DNA from: Euryarchaeota archaeon UBA170
GTDB lineage: Archaea; Thermoplasmatota; Poseidoniia; Poseidoniales; Thalassarchaeaceae
Direction: 5' to 3'
Assembly (NCBI GenBank): GCA_002499345.1
Contig: DALF01000019.1
Coordinates: forward strand, 12,172 to 76,171
Length of the DNA: 64,000 nt
Of the stretch, positions 7,624-14,876 are shown in pieces. The notes under the pieces were generated by a model. The model saw nothing but the letters and a program-made list of their open reading frames with translations. It made no database searches and was not told where the DNA came from. The translations under genes and the position numbers were made by a program. Every line of letters starts with the position of its first letter. Position 1 is the first letter of the stretch.

Positions 7624-8577
7624 CTAGAATTTCCTAGTGGATGAGACAAATTTGTGAGTTCCAGAAGATACGTCAATAATTTCTGAGTGTACTGATGCCT
7701 TTCCGTCCTGATGGAATTCAACCCCCTTGGTTCTTCCGTCACAGACTCCTGAGCTAATGAATATTGAGTCATCAGAAGAGCATAAATCATCCCTATCCCA
7801 CAGCCTCTCGATATCTCCTTCAATCATTCTTTCGGCCCTCTCTCTGTGACCATCGTTCTTGAAAACCAATCTTCCCTGAAAGGGAGCACCTAGGCCTCTG
7901 AGGGCTGTTGCGGTAATGACTCCCTCGGGAGCGGCCCCAATTCCCATTAGCATATCAATATCGGAACTTGGATCTGCGGCATTTAATGCCGCGGATACAT
8001 CTCCATCTCCAATCCTTATCACATTGGCTCCGAAATCAGTGATCTCTCTGATCAGGGTATGGTGTCTGGGACGATCCATTACTACCACATTGAGTTCTGA
8101 AGGAGGCTTTCCCAGTACATTACATGCTGAATCTAGATTGTAGGAAGTCTCTGCATCGAGGCTCAATTTTCCGAGTAATTCCTTCGATCCTGCAATTTTA
8201 TCCATGTAGCAGTCTGGAGCATGTAAAAGTGATCCCTTTGGGGCGGCCGCTAGGACTGCCACTGCATTAGGAAGGTCATTTGCTACATGATTTGTACATT
8301 CCAGTGGATCTACTGCAATATCTATGCTTGGTGCGCCGGAGACTCCTTGCATTGATCCAAGTGGCTCGCCAATCCAAAGCATGGGAGCGTCGTCCCTCTC
8401 CCCCTCTCCTATAGCTACCCTGCCATCGAATGGTACCGTATCAAAGACGGCCCTCATTGCCTCTACTGCGGCTCCATCAGCCGCCTTACCATCTCCTTTT
8501 CCCCTCCAAGGAGATGCCGCTACTGCTGCTGCCTCAGTAGCTTGGAGGAAGAAATTCGCCAGGTTCGATGTCGCCAT
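7624..8577 (-). CDS. glpX: Class II fructose-1,6-bisphosphatase (GlpX)
   Basis: The enzyme removes the 1-phosphate from fructose 1,6-bisphosphate in gluconeogenesis. The 317-residue sequence has the GlpX hallmarks in order: an N-terminal helix with EAAAVAASPWRGKGDGKAAD, the metal motif AIGEGERDDAPMLWIGE (about residues 56-72), the second metal motif DPLECTN (about 92-98; the usual glycine after Glu is cysteine here), the substrate loop DRPRHH, and the late motif GIGAAPEGVITATALR that supplies another metal-binding glutamate. Length is normal. It follows moaC by 25 bases and precedes the aldolase gene. The Gly-to-Cys change sits beside a metal ligand and is worth noting, though the acidic ligands are intact. 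Confidence 0.94.
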   Translation of the reverse strand: MATSNLANFFLQATEAAAVAASPWRGKGDGKAADGAAVEAMRAVFDTVPFDGRVAIGEGERDDAPMLWIGEPLGSMQGVSGAPSIDIAVDPLECTNHVANDLPNAVAVLAAAPKGSLLHAPDCYMDKIAGSKELLGKLSLDAETSYNLDSACNVLGKPPSELNVVVMDRPRHHTLIREITDFGANVIRIGDGDVSAALNAADPSSDIDMLMGIGAAPEGVITATALRGLGAPFQGRLVFKNDGHRERAERMIEGDIERLWDRDDLCSSDDSIFISSGVCDGRTKGVEFHQDGKASVHSEIIDVSSGTHKFVSSTRKF

Positions 8578-8602
8578 GTACCTGCGAAGGGCAACTGGTC
8601 AT

Positions 8603-9073
8603 TCAATTGTGCGGCTGCCCCTTCTTCTTTTCTAAAACCCTTATTCCCTCGATACATGTATCCAGATATTGTCCATTTGGGTCTTTCTCGGTGGATTTGA
8701 GCATATCGAAAGCGCATAGTAGTCCAGCACTTACTCCACATAGAGCCTCCATCTCTACACCCGTGGTCCAGTGAGTACTTACTGTTACAGTGCATCTCAA
8801 TCCATTGGGCTCTATCACCCAATGGACCGAGCACCCCTCTACTGGGACAGTATGGCAGTGAGGGATGGTCCGGGGGGTTTCTTTGACGGCTTGGATGGCG
8901 GCCACCGTGGATGCCTCCCTAACATCTCCTTTGATTGACTTCCCGTTGGAGACAATATCCAGGCTTTTCTTGGATAGCTTCAGTATTCCTGTGGCCTCGG
9001 CTTCTCTGAATACCACTCTCTTGGAACCTATATCGACAATACCAACTCTTTTTCCATCCATCTTACTGACCAC
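8603..9073 (-). CDS. moaC: Cyclic pyranopterin monophosphate synthase (MoaC)
   Basis: MoaC completes the first stage of molybdenum cofactor synthesis, converting the MoaA product to cyclic pyranopterin monophosphate. The 156-residue protein has the family pattern: MVDI-like start (VGIVDIGSKRV), REAEATG, KGDVREASTVAAIQAVKETPRTIPHCH, and GVEMEALCGVSAGLLCAFDMLKSTEKD, with the conserved lysine and aspartate expected in the active site. The start ATG at 9073 gives a normal N terminus. It lies 61 bases downstream of moaE and just upstream of glpX. The partners moaA, moaB/mog and moaD are not in the window. A molybdenum or tungsten enzyme is therefore expected elsewhere in the genome. Confidence 0.94.
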   Translation of the reverse strand: MVSKMDGKRVGIVDIGSKRVVFREAEATGILKLSKKSLDIVSNGKSIKGDVREASTVAAIQAVKETPRTIPHCHTVPVEGCSVHWVIEPNGLRCTVTVSTHWTTGVEMEALCGVSAGLLCAFDMLKSTEKDPNGQYLDTCIEGIRVLEKKKGQPHN

Positions 9074-9134
9074 GGGAGAGGGGTTTTACTAATAGGTAAT
9101 CTGGAGGGATATCTAGTTGGATAGAAGAATTATT

Positions 9135-9554
9135 TCATCCTAAGCCAGATTTCCAAGATTCACCCTCTGTTGTGACTTCTTTCTTCCATAGAGGGGCCTG
9201 TGACTTTAATTCATCCATTATCCACGAACAAGCTGTAAATCCTGATGCCCTGTGAGGAGAGCTAACATGTACACAAACAATAGGTTCTGATGGTAAAACA
9301 ACTCCAGTCCTGTGCGCGATAACAACGGAGTTAACATCAAACAATGAGATAGCGTTGCGCCCGATTTTTTTTAGGGCGATTGGCAGCTCTTTATCCCAGT
9401 GATCGAATTCTAATCTCTCTACCGTAGAATTTCCCTCAGACCCCCTAGTAATTCCGATAAATGAGACAATGCTTCCACAACCTTCGGTTTCCAGAATCTT
9501 TCTTAGAGAATCTGGATTGAGGACTTCTGGCTCAATTGAGATATGCACTGACAT
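9135..9554 (-). CDS. moaE: Molybdopterin synthase catalytic subunit (MoaE)
   Basis: MoaE takes sulfur from the MoaD thiocarboxylate to make the dithiolene of molybdopterin. Family motifs are the N-terminal GSIVSFIGITRG, the LEFDHW segment, and the C-terminal catalytic region SPHRASGFTACSW followed by PLWKKEV, with the expected lysines. The open frame continues upstream to 9713, but that part overlaps the divergent FAD enzyme and has no family match; I choose the ATG at 9554 (MSVHISIEP), giving 139 residues, a typical length. It is the first gene of a minus-strand run moaE-moaC-glpX-fba. The promoter must lie in the 79 bases shared with the divergent FAD enzyme gene. Confidence 0.92.
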   Translation of the reverse strand: MSVHISIEPEVLNPDSLRKILETEGCGSIVSFIGITRGSEGNSTVERLEFDHWDKELPIALKKIGRNAISLFDVNSVVIAHRTGVVLPSEPIVCVHVSSPHRASGFTACSWIMDELKSQAPLWKKEVTTEGESWKSGLG

Positions 9555-9633
9555 AGATGCGCATCCCCTTACTCGACTTGAATTAGCCGGAAGAGACCCA
9601 ACTGTTGAAGCGTATGACATAAGTCGGATATTC

Positions 9634-10860
9634 GTGGAAAGAGGACCCATACACATTCTCGGGGCTGGTCTGTCGGGACTGTCGGCGGCTACCATACTAG
9701 CCAATGCGGGCATTGAAGTACACGTACATGAAATCAGAGGCGATAGCGGTGCGAGGTTCGACGGAGACTTTCAAGGACTGGAAAATTGGACGACTGGGAA
9801 TGACTTCTTCGAAGATATGCGGGAATGGGGCCTTGATCCTGGATCTTTCAAATCCGATGCATTCAGCGTCGTAGACCTAATCCATCCAGACGATGTGATC
9901 ACACAACCCAGAACTGAAGGTATTGCATTCAGGGTAGTCGAGAGGGGCACTGATGAGCATTGCATAGATCAGGGCTTCAAGAGAATGGCAATTGCGGCTG
10001 GAGCTAAAATACACTACAACTCCAGAAGAGACCCACAGGATTGCCAAATTATTGCTGCTGGCCCCAAGGAGTCAAGTGCGATAGCTTTTGGAGAAGTCTT
10101 TCATACGGATCATCCAAATCATGTTTCATTCCAATTAAATGATAAATTGGCCCCTGGTGCTTATTCATACCTGATAATAATTGATGGTGTTGGCCTCATC
10201 TGTACCTGTCTTTGGAGGAAACAGAAGAAGAGTGGCAGATATCTGAATGAAACTATTGCTTGGTACGATAAGCATTACGAGTTGAATCGGAAGCCAATCA
10301 AGAGAGTCGGGGGGAAAGGAGATTTTTCCATTCCCGATAGGTATGTACATGATGGGAGATTCTACGTTGGGGAAGCGGGCGGACTTCAAGATTTCATGTG
10401 GGGCTTTGGGATGAGATATGCAATAACTAGTGGGTCTTTGGCCGCTAAATCGATACTTGGCGAGTGCGACTACGAAGATGAAATTAGGAAACGCCTGGTA
10501 CCGCTGATCAAGGTCAGTGCTACAAATCGATTCCTAATGAACAGGATTGGGGATAGAGGGTTCAAGAAGGTCGCGCAATATTGGATGAGAGATCAAAAGA
10601 AGAGGGGAGATGGATTGGAATTTATGCGCTGGGTATACACCCCTGGCATAATCAGAAAGATGATGTGGCCCATTGCAAAATTGGCCATGCTCAGGAGAAA
10701 AAAGATGAATGATGGGAGGATGGTGACTAGAATGCCCTTCCGTGGATCTCTTAGAAGAGATTCTTGGGAGCAGAGCGAAGAGGCTCTTAAAATTGGAGAG
10801 CAGTGGAAGGAAGTTAAGAAAACAGGAGGTTCCGTATCCTTCCCAGATAGTGATACATGA
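9634..10860 (+). CDS. FAD-dependent oxidoreductase, geranylgeranyl-reductase-like
   Basis: This is a flavin enzyme of the group that contains geranylgeranyl reductases and related monooxygenase-fold proteins. The dinucleotide-binding motif is immediately N-terminal: HILGAGLSGLSAATILANAG, then the acidic residue of HVHEIRG. A second FAD motif, VGEAGGLQDFMWGFGMRYA, lies about residue 245-265, close to the GDAAG pattern of the reductases. The frame is open from 9469, but the extra 55 residues overlap moaE, and the fold requires the glycine motif near the start; I therefore choose GTG 9634 (about 408 residues). The C terminus has a basic stretch (MLRRKKMNDGR). Archaea need such reductases to saturate their isoprenoid lipids, but the exact substrate here cannot be told. 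Confidence 0.85.
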   Translation: MERGPIHILGAGLSGLSAATILANAGIEVHVHEIRGDSGARFDGDFQGLENWTTGNDFFEDMREWGLDPGSFKSDAFSVVDLIHPDDVITQPRTEGIAFRVVERGTDEHCIDQGFKRMAIAAGAKIHYNSRRDPQDCQIIAAGPKESSAIAFGEVFHTDHPNHVSFQLNDKLAPGAYSYLIIIDGVGLICTCLWRKQKKSGRYLNETIAWYDKHYELNRKPIKRVGGKGDFSIPDRYVHDGRFYVGEAGGLQDFMWGFGMRYAITSGSLAAKSILGECDYEDEIRKRLVPLIKVSATNRFLMNRIGDRGFKKVAQYWMRDQKKRGDGLEFMRWVYTPGIIRKMMWPIAKLAMLRRKKMNDGRMVTRMPFRGSLRRDSWEQSEEALKIGEQWKEVKKTGGSVSFPDSDT

Positions 10861-10938
10861 CTCCCTAGTGGTTTCCGTTTGATTGATATGGACCTCCCTT
10901 GTGGAAAGGTCATGACGTCATGGCCCGAACTTCAGCCG

Positions 10939-11772
10939 ATGAAAAACAACTTGGTAAACTATGGAGTAACAGAGAACGGCATTGCGATAATCGAACTTTG
11001 CTCGGACTCTGCTGGAGAGCCACTCTCTGAGGGAAAAACTCCTGTAAACACATACACTAGAGAAATGTGGCACGATATTGATGATGCGATACTAAGTGCG
11101 AGATTTGATGATGATGTATCTGTTATTCTAATCACGGGATATGGTGAAAAATTCTTCTCAGCTGGTGCTAGTATCAAGTACCTAAACAAACTAACTCCAA
11201 GGTACAAGTATTTCTTCTGCCTTCATGCTAACGAGACTCTTTCCCGATTGGAGCAAACCCCAAAGCTCGTCATAGCCGCTTTGAATGGGCATACCGTCGG
11301 AGGGGGCCTCGAAATAGCTATGGCCGCGGATATCAGAGTTGCTAGAAAGGGAAATTTCCAAGTCGGACTTCCCGAAGTGGCTCTTGGAGTTCTTGCAGGC
11401 ACTGGAGGGACTGCTCGTTTATCCAGACTGGTCGGAAAGGCGAAAGCCATGGAGATAATGGTTACAGGGAGAAAGTTCTCCTTTGAGGAATCGCGAGAAA
11501 TGGATCTCGTTCACGACATATATGACTCGATGTCGCTTGAGGAATTTCATCAGGATGTCCTAGACTATGCGGGAAGATTTACCCTGCCCTTCGCCGCGGC
11601 AAAGGCCATTGGTAATATCAAGAGAAGTGTCCAAAGTGGCCTAGAGATTCCACTAGAGTATCACTTGGCCTTGGAGAGGGAGCTACAATCTGATTTATTC
11701 CAATCCAACGATGCCAAGGCAGGAATCAAGGCGTATGTCGAGACAAAGACCCCGAGATTTGAAGGGAACTGA
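10939..11772 (+). CDS. Enoyl-CoA hydratase/isomerase family protein (crotonase)
   Basis: This crotonase-fold protein acts on an acyl-CoA thioester. The oxyanion-hole segments are FSAGASIKYL and ALNGHTVGGGLEIAMAADIR, and the second catalytic region is GLPEVALGVLAGTGGTARL. Both glutamates used by true hydratases (GGGLE and LPE) are present. The chain is about 277 residues from the ATG at 10939; the frame is open from a TTG at 10879 but the extra part has no family counterpart. It is the first gene of a plus-strand run with a BoxB-like oxygenase, an unknown protein and a 3-hydroxyacyl-CoA dehydrogenase, so it probably acts in the same route, either hydrating a double bond or opening an epoxide or diol product. 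The exact substrate is unknown. Confidence 0.9.
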   Translation: MKNNLVNYGVTENGIAIIELCSDSAGEPLSEGKTPVNTYTREMWHDIDDAILSARFDDDVSVILITGYGEKFFSAGASIKYLNKLTPRYKYFFCLHANETLSRLEQTPKLVIAALNGHTVGGGLEIAMAADIRVARKGNFQVGLPEVALGVLAGTGGTARLSRLVGKAKAMEIMVTGRKFSFEESREMDLVHDIYDSMSLEEFHQDVLDYAGRFTLPFAAAKAIGNIKRSVQSGLEIPLEYHLALERELQSDLFQSNDAKAGIKAYVETKTPRFEGN

Positions 11773-11832
11773 GAGTAAATTTGCCGATTCTATGATACGT
11801 CGTTTGATATACCTGTTATTCGAGCGAGGGTT

Positions 11833-12972
11833 ATGGCAGATACTGAGATAGTAGAGAGTTACAGTCAAAACTTTGAGTCTTGGATTAGTGACTTCAGCGA
11901 GTGGCAGACAAGAATTGGTTTCGATCCTTCATGGCTCGGAGATTACAGGTTTGATATCAAATTTGATTGGGATACTGCGGGTAGCGAGATAGAGTTTGGA
12001 GATTTCCAAGGAATGCCTAAGTGGGAGCGAAGAATGCAGATTCCCCAGCAGAACATTATGGATGCAATCATCAACATGGTAAGCGTTCAGGGAGATACAG
12101 AATTTGCAAGTGTTGAGCAACAGAATCACTTACTCGCTTCAGCACCTACTGAATATGATAGAAAGTCCGCACTTAGGATAATGTGTGAAGAACAAAGGCA
12201 TGGCTGGCAGATGGCATATCTATTGTGCACATTCTTTGGAGAGCAAGGTGTCAGGGAGGCGTCCAAGCTATTGGAGAGGAATGCCCAGGAGGGAACCAGA
12301 ATTCTAGGTTCATTCAACGAACCCATTGACCACTGGCTTGATTTCTTCTGCTTCACACACTTCATAGACAGAGATGGAAAGTACCAGCTGAAAATGCTGA
12401 GTACATCATCATTCAAACCACTTGCGGCAAGCATGGGACCGATGCTGAAAGAGGAGTCCTTCCACTTGGGAACAGGTGCAAACGGACTGAGAAGAATTGT
12501 CAAGCAAGGCGTCATACCGGTTTCTCTGTTACAGAAATACATCAACAAGTGGGTCAGTACCGGGCTCGACCTATTCGGAACCGATGACTCGACCAGTGCC
12601 CAGTGGGCTTATGTTTATGGCGTCAAAGGAAGATATGACGAGCGAGAGTCTGATGCCGATGCAGATAGAGCGCACCTGAATGAGGCTAGTAGAGATCTTT
12701 ACTTTGAGGAATTGAGAAAGGAAATGGTCAGAATCAGTAAGTCCCGGAAGGAAGGGGAGCCAGAGCTATATCTCCCCTCTGATAAATTCAAGAGGGGGAT
12801 CGGCAAGTATGCAGGAGAGAAGTTCACTGTTCACGGGGAAGTTTTCGAAGGCAGTGATAGTGATTATGAAGCCTACCTAGCGACTGTGATTCCAACTGAT
12901 GAAGATGAACATAAGCTAATCAACGATTACATGAAGAAAGAGTGGATTCAGTACAGAGAGTGGAAAGGCTAG
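11833..12972 (+). CDS. BoxB/PaaA-like diiron oxygenase acting on a CoA thioester
   Basis: The 379-residue protein resembles BoxB, the oxygenase that epoxidises benzoyl-CoA, and more distantly PaaA. Six possible iron ligands fall with BoxB-like spacing: Glu90, Glu120 and His123 (EEQRH), Asp181 (DRDGK), Glu208 and His211 (EESFHLGTG). In BoxB, as I recall, the ligands are Glu120, Glu150, His153, Asp211, Glu240 and His243, so the 30-residue and roughly 90-residue steps are kept. WLDFFCFTHFIDRDGKYQLKML is split across the ligand region and is highly BoxB-like. The chain is shorter than bacterial BoxB (about 470). The neighbours are a crotonase upstream and a hydroxyacyl-CoA dehydrogenase downstream. 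No BoxA reductase is in the window. Diiron chemistry is well supported; the substrate is inference. Confidence 0.85.
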   Translation: MADTEIVESYSQNFESWISDFSEWQTRIGFDPSWLGDYRFDIKFDWDTAGSEIEFGDFQGMPKWERRMQIPQQNIMDAIINMVSVQGDTEFASVEQQNHLLASAPTEYDRKSALRIMCEEQRHGWQMAYLLCTFFGEQGVREASKLLERNAQEGTRILGSFNEPIDHWLDFFCFTHFIDRDGKYQLKMLSTSSFKPLAASMGPMLKEESFHLGTGANGLRRIVKQGVIPVSLLQKYINKWVSTGLDLFGTDDSTSAQWAYVYGVKGRYDERESDADADRAHLNEASRDLYFEELRKEMVRISKSRKEGEPELYLPSDKFKRGIGKYAGEKFTVHGEVFEGSDSDYEAYLATVIPTDEDEHKLINDYMKKEWIQYREWKG

Positions 12973-12985
12973 TGGAGGTGGATTG

Positions 12986-13549
12986 ATGCAATTTCACTCA
13001 TTGACCCTTTTTGACAAAGAGAAGTGTGCTCACTTCTTTGATCACCTAACCGATTATTTCTACAAACACCACCATTCAGATGAAGAATATGCAGATACCT
13101 ATGAGAATCTTCTGTATACGGTGAAACGCCCATACACTGCTGGGATGCTCGATCAAATAGATGACTGGATGGGACTCCCAAAGAGACAGTGGAGGGAAGA
13201 AACACAGAGAGAGGTAATGCTCTCCCTCTATGCCATTAGATACCCAGATACCTTGCTAATTGATAGTCTAACTGAAAAGCCGAAGTCCGATATCAGAAGA
13301 CTCTCTGCTTACCTTCACTTCACACACCATACCTACTCTATATGGGATGAAGATACTAGGAAGGGGCTGGAAAGACTTGGAATAATGATTCCTCCCACTG
13401 AAGAAGCGGATCCTTTCATCTACGGAGCATATGTGTCTGCCATTGAGCTACTAAAGGACGTAGCTCCATTTACTTGCTTCCTTGAACATGACGTTCCTCG
13501 GCAGAGGTTGTTTCAGTCAGCTCTGGCCGCTTATGGCCGTGAAGCTTGA
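12986..13549 (+). CDS. Unknown protein in the BoxB-like operon
   Basis: I do not recognise this 187-residue soluble protein. It is rich in tyrosine, histidine and acidic residues, for example a cluster FYKHHHSDEEYADTYENL near residues 26-43, and appears mostly helical. A good ribosome-binding site (GGAGGTGG) precedes the ATG at 12986; a TTG lies three bases earlier. It begins 13 bases after the oxygenase gene and its stop overlaps the open frame of the next gene, so it belongs to this transcription unit. The position after the oxygenase would suit a small subunit, a structural partner like PaaC, or an assembly factor, but there is no motif to decide. It lacks a pair of E-x-x-H motifs, so it does not look like a second diiron protein. 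Confidence 0.8.
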   Translation: MQFHSLTLFDKEKCAHFFDHLTDYFYKHHHSDEEYADTYENLLYTVKRPYTAGMLDQIDDWMGLPKRQWREETQREVMLSLYAIRYPDTLLIDSLTEKPKSDIRRLSAYLHFTHHTYSIWDEDTRKGLERLGIMIPPTEEADPFIYGAYVSAIELLKDVAPFTCFLEHDVPRQRLFQSALAAYGREA

Positions 13550-13590
13550 GTACGTCTTATTTCTTGGACTGTCTTCGAGGTAGCGTGAGT

Positions 13591-14469
13591 ATGCGTACCG
13601 TAGCTGTAATTGGAGCTGGGACAATGGGCTCAGGAATCGCGCAAGTTTGTGTCCAGACTGGTTGGGAAACTAGATTGTACGATGCGTTTCCAGATTCCCT
13701 TGAGAAGGGAATGTTTTCCATTAGTGAGTTTTGGAGAAGTGGTATCTCGCGTGGCAAGAATACTGAAGAAGAAGTAAAAATCTGGTCAAATAAATTAGTA
13801 GCATGCGATAATCTTGAGAGGGCCCTGTCAGGAGTTAATCTTGTAATCGAGGCAGTCCCAGAGAGAATTGATTTGAAAAAATCAATATTCAGAAAAATAG
13901 AGGAGTTTGCACCGGAAAATGCAATTTTAGCTACTAATACCTCTGGATTGAGAATATCAGAAATTGCATCTGCAGTGAAAAATCCGGAGAGGGTAGTTGG
14001 AATGCACTTCTTCAATCCAGTTCCAATTATGAAGCTATTAGAAGTAATCAAACATGACCTAGCTTCTGATGATATCGTAAGAGAAGTTATCGAGATTGGT
14101 GAAAAAATGGGAAAAACTACTATTGTTGTCGGAGACATACCAGGTTTTGCAACTAGTAGGCTTGGGGTGATATTAGGTAATGAGGCGATTAGAATGTTGG
14201 CAGAGGGAGTGGCAAGTGCCAGTGACATTGACACGGCTATGAAGCTAGGATATAGACATCCAATGGGACCCTTAGAGTTGTCTGACTTAGTGGGCCTAGA
14301 CGTACGTAGAGATATTTTGAATAATCTTGCAGAGTCGTTCGATGATTCTTCTTATCTTCCTCATCCACTACTAGATAGACTAGTAGAATCTGGAGAATTG
14401 GGAAAGAAGACTGGTCGTGGCATTTACAACTGGTCTGAAGAAGGGAAATCAGAGAGAGAAGATCTGTGA
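13591..14469 (+). CDS. 3-hydroxyacyl-CoA dehydrogenase (PaaH/HbdA type)
   Basis: The enzyme oxidises a 3-hydroxyacyl-CoA to the 3-ketoacyl-CoA with NAD. The N-terminal Rossmann motif is VAVIGAGTMGSGIAQ, followed by the acidic residue of LYDAF. Later signatures are EAVPERIDLKKSIF, TNTSGLRISEI, the active-site histidine in GMHFFNPVPIMKLLEVI, GDIPGFATSRL and the dimerisation region HPMGPLELSDLVGLD. Length (292 from ATG 13591) is that of single-domain 3-hydroxybutyryl-CoA dehydrogenases. The frame is open from 13546, overlapping the previous stop; a GTG at 13585 is also possible. In phenylacetate degradation PaaH does this step after PaaF, which fits the neighbouring crotonase genes. Confidence 0.93.
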   Translation: MRTVAVIGAGTMGSGIAQVCVQTGWETRLYDAFPDSLEKGMFSISEFWRSGISRGKNTEEEVKIWSNKLVACDNLERALSGVNLVIEAVPERIDLKKSIFRKIEEFAPENAILATNTSGLRISEIASAVKNPERVVGMHFFNPVPIMKLLEVIKHDLASDDIVREVIEIGEKMGKTTIVVGDIPGFATSRLGVILGNEAIRMLAEGVASASDIDTAMKLGYRHPMGPLELSDLVGLDVRRDILNNLAESFDDSSYLPHPLLDRLVESGELGKKTGRGIYNWSEEGKSEREDL

Positions 14470-14478
14470 GTTGGTTCA

Positions 14479-14775
14479 GTGCAGGAGATTTTCATCGAGA
14501 CCATAGGAATAATCGCGGGCTCTCTTGGCGTAATTGCATGGATACCTCAAATTAGAGAGGTTTGGATTGAGGGCTTGCACGAAGGGATTTCGCTACCGAC
14601 CTTCTTTCTCGTGTCTTCCGCTTTGGTTCTTTGGCTGATATATGGATTTTTAGTGAGTTCTATATCAATAATTATAGCAAATATTGCCGCTTTGGTATGT
14701 ATCATATCACTCATTGTTGGAGTAATGAGACTACGTAATTCAGAGCCGAATAGTGGTGCGAACACCGGGAGTTGA
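14479..14775 (+). CDS. SemiSWEET/PQ-loop family small membrane protein
   Basis: The 98-residue protein has three hydrophobic segments (about residues 5-24, 38-58 and 63-82) and the conserved proline-glutamine pair in AWIPQIREVW after the first segment, as in SemiSWEET half-transporters that dimerise to move sugars. The start is GTG at 14479, nine bases after the preceding stop, so it is probably cotranscribed with the dehydrogenase. Its last seven codons run antisense into the 3' end of a tRNA-Gly gene. Family membership is fairly clear from size and the PQ motif; the solute is unknown. Confidence 0.82.
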   Translation: MQEIFIETIGIIAGSLGVIAWIPQIREVWIEGLHEGISLPTFFLVSSALVLWLIYGFLVSSISIIIANIAALVCIISLIVGVMRLRNSEPNSGANTGS

Positions 14776-14828
14776 ACCCGGGTTAGCAGGTTGGGAACCT
14801 GCTGTCATAACCACTAGACCATGTCCGC
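14754..14828 (-). tRNA. tRNA-Gly (anticodon CCC)
   Basis: On the minus strand the sequence folds as a complete tRNA. The 7-bp acceptor stem is GCGGACA with TGTTCGC (one G-T pair), followed by discriminator A and an encoded CCA at 14754-14756. The anticodon arm is GCAGG-TTCCCAA-CCTGC, giving anticodon CCC for glycine GGG codons. The T arm contains CCGGGTTCAACTCCCGG. No intron is present. The 3' end overlaps the last codons of the SemiSWEET-like gene on the other strand. Confidence 0.95.
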
Positions 14829-14876
14829 TTGTTAGTTGGGAGTCGTAATAGGTAATTTAGCGACTCGGTTTGGAAA

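Noticed and set aside
9469..9633. Upstream extension of the FAD oxidoreductase and of moaE into one another
   Set aside because: Both open frames overlap on opposite strands, but each has its family start inside (GTG 9634 and ATG 9554), leaving a normal divergent gap.
13557..14234. Long minus-strand frame over the hydroxyacyl-CoA dehydrogenase
   Set aside because: It is the antisense shadow of a clear enzyme gene and has no family features.
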